Positions 61,573-64,000 of a stretch of DNA of 64,000 nt are shown in pieces. Every line of letters begins with the position of its first letter. Within the stretch, counting starts at the first letter, position 1. The notes under the pieces were generated by a model. That model worked only from the letters and a program-made list of their open reading frames with translations, was not told where the DNA came from and did not search any database. A program made the translations under genes and the position numbers. Location of the stretch: positions 23,821 to 87,820 of the forward strand of contig NZ_RJUA01000124.1 of assembly GCF_024343575.1 (NCBI RefSeq), given 5' to 3'. Source of the stretch: Lacihabitans sp. LS3-19 (lineage in GTDB: Bacteria; Bacteroidota; Bacteroidia; Cytophagales; Spirosomataceae).

Positions 61573-62523
61573 TTACTTCTTTACCATATCAAGTCTAACG
61601 TGATTTTGACCTTGAATTGACAATTTTATATCAGATATTTTTGTGAAATCAAGAAATTTTTCACGAGTTTTTGTATTAGTAATGATTTGATAAAAAGCAG
61701 TCGGAATCTTGCATTTTAATTCCCAAAAACCTGAATAAATATGATTCCCGGTCACAGGCTTAATTCCTAAAATTTCATTTAAGTATTGAATAATCACAAC
61801 AATTCTGTCTGCGTTCGATTTAATATCGTATGTTTTTACAAAGTCTAGTAATGAAGTTTTACCTGATGGACGAAAGTTAATATCCTTCAGTACTTCAAAT
61901 TTATTTGGACCTGCCGATTTTTTCCCTGATTTAATTGTATCAACACTCTCAGTTTTTTTTGATGACTTTGAGGTTGGTTTTACTTTGGCAATTGTGGATG
62001 AATGCTTTCTTGTTAAAATTTCTGTTGCTTCGTGTTTTCCATCATCGGTTAATATGTATTCATCGTCATTCAAAGCACTAAAATATCCTTTTCCGAATAG
62101 TGCTTTAATATTGTTTGATAGATTTGCTTTTCGACTATTTGTTTTCCTTTTGGAGCTTTCGTACAATTCTAAAATATTTTTGGTGGTAAAATATTTGCTT
62201 CCACCGTCACTGGCAAAAAATGCGTAAACTAAAATCCATTCTGTCTCGGCAGAAGGTAGTTGTTTCATTATTACATCTTTTAATGAGGGCAAATTTGTAG
62301 GTGACGCAATCTTTATTGTCTCACCATTTGATGAACTAACTTGCTCAATTTGTCTTGGATTGGTTTCAATTATATAATTTGCTTCGGACATGTCAACTCC
62401 GTTAACGACATTTCCGAGTCCGTTCTGTTTAATATCCTTGAATTCGGCTTGTACAGTTTCTTCCTCGCCCTCCAATTCAATTTCAAAGCTTTTGTACTTC
62501 AGTTTAATTCTTAATTTTCCCAT
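61573..62523 (-). CDS. Unknown winged-helix-type protein, partner of the 60826 gene
   Basis: 316 aa, ATG 62523. Residues 1-~35 form a small beta unit (LRIKLKYKSFEIELEGEEET, then VQAEFKDI). Residues ~80-175 look like a winged helix (TEWILVYAFFASDGGSKYFT, ILELYESSKRKTN, YFSALNDDEYILTDDGKHEA). A Lys/Ser-rich linker (~178-208) precedes a second compact domain (~210-316: GKTSLLDFVKTYDIKSNADR, IYSGFWELKCKIPTAFYQII). No catalytic motif seen. DNA or RNA sensing is a reasonable inference for the first gene of the pair. Located in an island between two same-orientation IS110 right ends. Confidence 0.7.
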   Translation of the reverse strand: MGKLRIKLKYKSFEIELEGEEETVQAEFKDIKQNGLGNVVNGVDMSEANYIIETNPRQIEQVSSSNGETIKIASPTNLPSLKDVIMKQLPSAETEWILVYAFFASDGGSKYFTTKNILELYESSKRKTNSRKANLSNNIKALFGKGYFSALNDDEYILTDDGKHEATEILTRKHSSTIAKVKPTSKSSKKTESVDTIKSGKKSAGPNKFEVLKDINFRPSGKTSLLDFVKTYDIKSNADRIVVIIQYLNEILGIKPVTGNHIYSGFWELKCKIPTAFYQIITNTKTREKFLDFTKISDIKLSIQGQNHVRLDMVKK

Positions 62524-62904
62524 TTTATTTTCTGTTTTTAAAATTGTGACTAACGATTTAGGGTCTAAAATAGAAAATATTTTCTATTGGCACAAAAAAT
62601 CCCCTACCCATAAACAAACGAGTTTGAATTTTGGTAAATAATTTAAAAAATAATCGAATCAGGAGCATGCTTTTGGAATTAATAAATATTGTGAACGGGG
62701 TAGCTTAAAGCTCCGCCAATTTTCTTTTGACAATGCTCCCATCTCCAGGATTCTGATCGGGCTAACATTTCTGCATGCACCAATTAGTAAATCGAGCTTT
62801 CATTCGATTAATATTTTTACGCTTTTGGTATTTCTACCGTTAGCAAGTTTTCTTTTTTTGACCCAAAAATGTCGGATTCTGACTAACGTTTTTGTTTTGT
62901 ATTG
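62524..62904. other. Gene-free stretch between the two-gene module and IS110
   Basis: Holds the leader motif AATTGTGACTAACGAT (62542-62557) 18 nt before the 62523 start, and two TAACG/CGTTAG core-like sequences near 62825 and 62875. No coding frame with family resemblance was found. Confidence 0.4.
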
Positions 62905-62908
62905 ATAA

Positions 62909-64000
62909 TCAAGTACTTGTAATGTTCAGTTCGGCATTAGTTAGTCCAAATTTATCAATTTGTTTTTGAATTCTTTTGACCAAACCTAGTTTTCTTTTTT
63001 GGTCTAAAAACAAATAGCCTTCGGGGTTTATGTATCTGGTGCCTTTTGTTACCATATTCCATACTATCACGGCCAATTTTCGTGCTGTTGCACTTATAGC
63101 TGACACCCTCCCTTTTTTAAAACTGATTCTTTGGAAAAAATCCCTTAATGGAGTGGAGTCTTTTAAATTCCCAATTGCATTCGCCGCATTTCTTAGGGCT
63201 ATTTTTAGCCGGTTACTTCCTTTTGGGACTTTACTTGATATTATTTTGCCACCAGTTTTCCTATTGTTGGGTGCCAGTCTGAGCCAACTCGCAAACTGTT
63301 TGGCTGTTTGGAATTTTTTTATGCCTTCTAATCCAACTTCACTTATTAAATGCAGGATTGTTCCATGCGAAAAACCTTCAATTTCCATAAGGTCTACACC
63401 TTCAAAATATTGGTAACCCACAATGTTTAAATCTATATTTTTTGGCGTGTTTTTATTAACTCTTTTATGCGATTTTTTATCAATGTAATGTTGTCTTTTA
63501 TTATCATCTTGATCAATAATCTTACTCAGCATTTTTTCTATTTCTGTATCACAAGCTGTAATTTTTGTTTGAATGATTTTATACATATCAAGTTCTTGCT
63601 GAAGGGCAAATAAATAGTCCATTCTACCATTTGTTTCAAGAGCTTTAGCAATCTCAGCTTCTGATTTTCTACAGTTCCCATGTCTAAGTTCGGCTAGTTT
63701 TTCTGGTTTTGTTTCACCTTTACATATTGCCTCAATAATTGCCATTCCTGTAAGTCCACAGATGTCATTGACTACTACGTCCAGTCTTAAGTTTAACAAT
63801 CTCAGATACTTTTGCATCTTCTTTTGAGTACTGGCGGCCATATCCAAAAGATTTGCTCTGTGACGACAGTATGTCCTTAATTGCTCTGTAGCTTCATCGG
63901 GCAAAAAACTGCCAGATAAGAGGCCAATTGAATGTAATTTTTGAATCCAAGCACAGTCTTGAATATCTGTTTTACGGCCTTTGATGTTTTTGGTAAACTT
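62909..64000 (-). mobile_element. IS110-family transposase, 5' part outside window
   Basis: The minus-strand frame is open from the window edge (64000, in phase) to the TGA at 62909: 363 codons visible of about 400-450. The visible start KGRKTDIQDCAWIQKLHSIG, then LLSGSFLPDEATEQL, is the conserved linker after the DEDD RuvC-like part of IS110 transposases. The Transposase_20 part follows (MEIEGFSHGTILHLISEVG, FASWLRLAPNNRKTGGKI, RLKIALRNAANAIGNL). The TTG at 63904 is not the start. IS110 elements move as circles guided by a bridge RNA from a non-coding end; that end, for this group upstream of the gene, lies outside. The right end is probably at 62905. Confidence 0.93.

Noticed and set aside
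62820..62885. CGTTAG...CTAACG inverted pair as an attC site
   Set aside because: The cores face the wrong way (GTT first, AAC last on either strand) and the inner arms do not pair.
1..64000. tRNA or rRNA genes
   Set aside because: No T-arm type GGTTCRAATCC or rRNA sequence was noticed by eye; a covariance search would be needed to be certain.

Overview
The window comes from a low-GC member of the Bacteroidota, most likely order Cytophagales (Spirosomaceae/Leadbetterella-like). This is inferred from several signs. Two proteins carry type IX secretion (Por) C-terminal sorting domains, and three others end in a different C-terminal domain closing with Gly-Cys plus one or two residues. There are also DUF4270, DUF885 and ELWxxDGT-repeat proteins, a short GT5 protein, and TAnnTTTG-type promoter -7 boxes. 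No tRNA, rRNA or CRISPR array was recognised by eye.

Layout. 1-15.3 kb: two very large secreted Ig/fibronectin-like proteins (the first cut by the left edge), then two outer-membrane-associated proteins, one a beta-barrel-like protein with thrombospondin type 3 calcium repeats and one an OmpA-family protein with PD40 propeller and a ten-copy 90-bp coiled-coil repeat. 15.4-35.9 kb: a housekeeping block with htpG, a Na+/alanine symporter, folD, an MFS transporter, folB, a DivIVA-like protein, a WD40 protein, a phosphopantetheinyl transferase, panC, an M23 peptidase, glmS, DUF4270, a GT5-like protein, an M61 peptidase, rpmH-rnpA, an S41 peptidase, tsaB and hpf. A 4 x 88-bp palindromic repeat lies between htpG and the symporter. 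36.2-42.9 kb: a two-gene unit of unknown function and a T9SS-sorted thermolysin-like protease. 42.9-47.1 kb: a tightly overlapping minus-strand operon that begins with PqqD-like (lasso B1), transglutaminase-like protease (lasso B2) and HPr-kinase-like genes and continues into NTF2-like, DUF885 metallopeptidase and GNAT genes, with no cyclase or recognisable precursor. 47.2-52.9 kb: small stress/accessory enzymes under a Crp/Fnr-type regulator, and an ELWxxDGT/MopE-like T9SS protein. 52.9-55.2 kb: a secreted beta-helix protein bracketed by two copies of a ~145-bp repeat. 55.2-60.2 kb: small accessory genes. 60.2-64 kb: an accessory island with an IS110 remnant, an attC-like palindrome, a two-gene module of unknown function (winged-helix protein plus HEPN/DUF4145-like protein) and an IS110-family transposase cut by the right edge.

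How it works together. The secreted proteins point to a cell surface built around T9SS export. The RRE-B2-kinase operon and the IS110-bracketed two-gene module are the best candidates for undescribed systems. The first looks like a peptide-modifying or peptide-processing cassette without a lasso cyclase; the second looks like a mobile, possibly defensive, gene pair. Many start codons were moved downstream of the longest open frame, to the ATG that gives a sensible signal peptide or family start or that overlaps the upstream stop.
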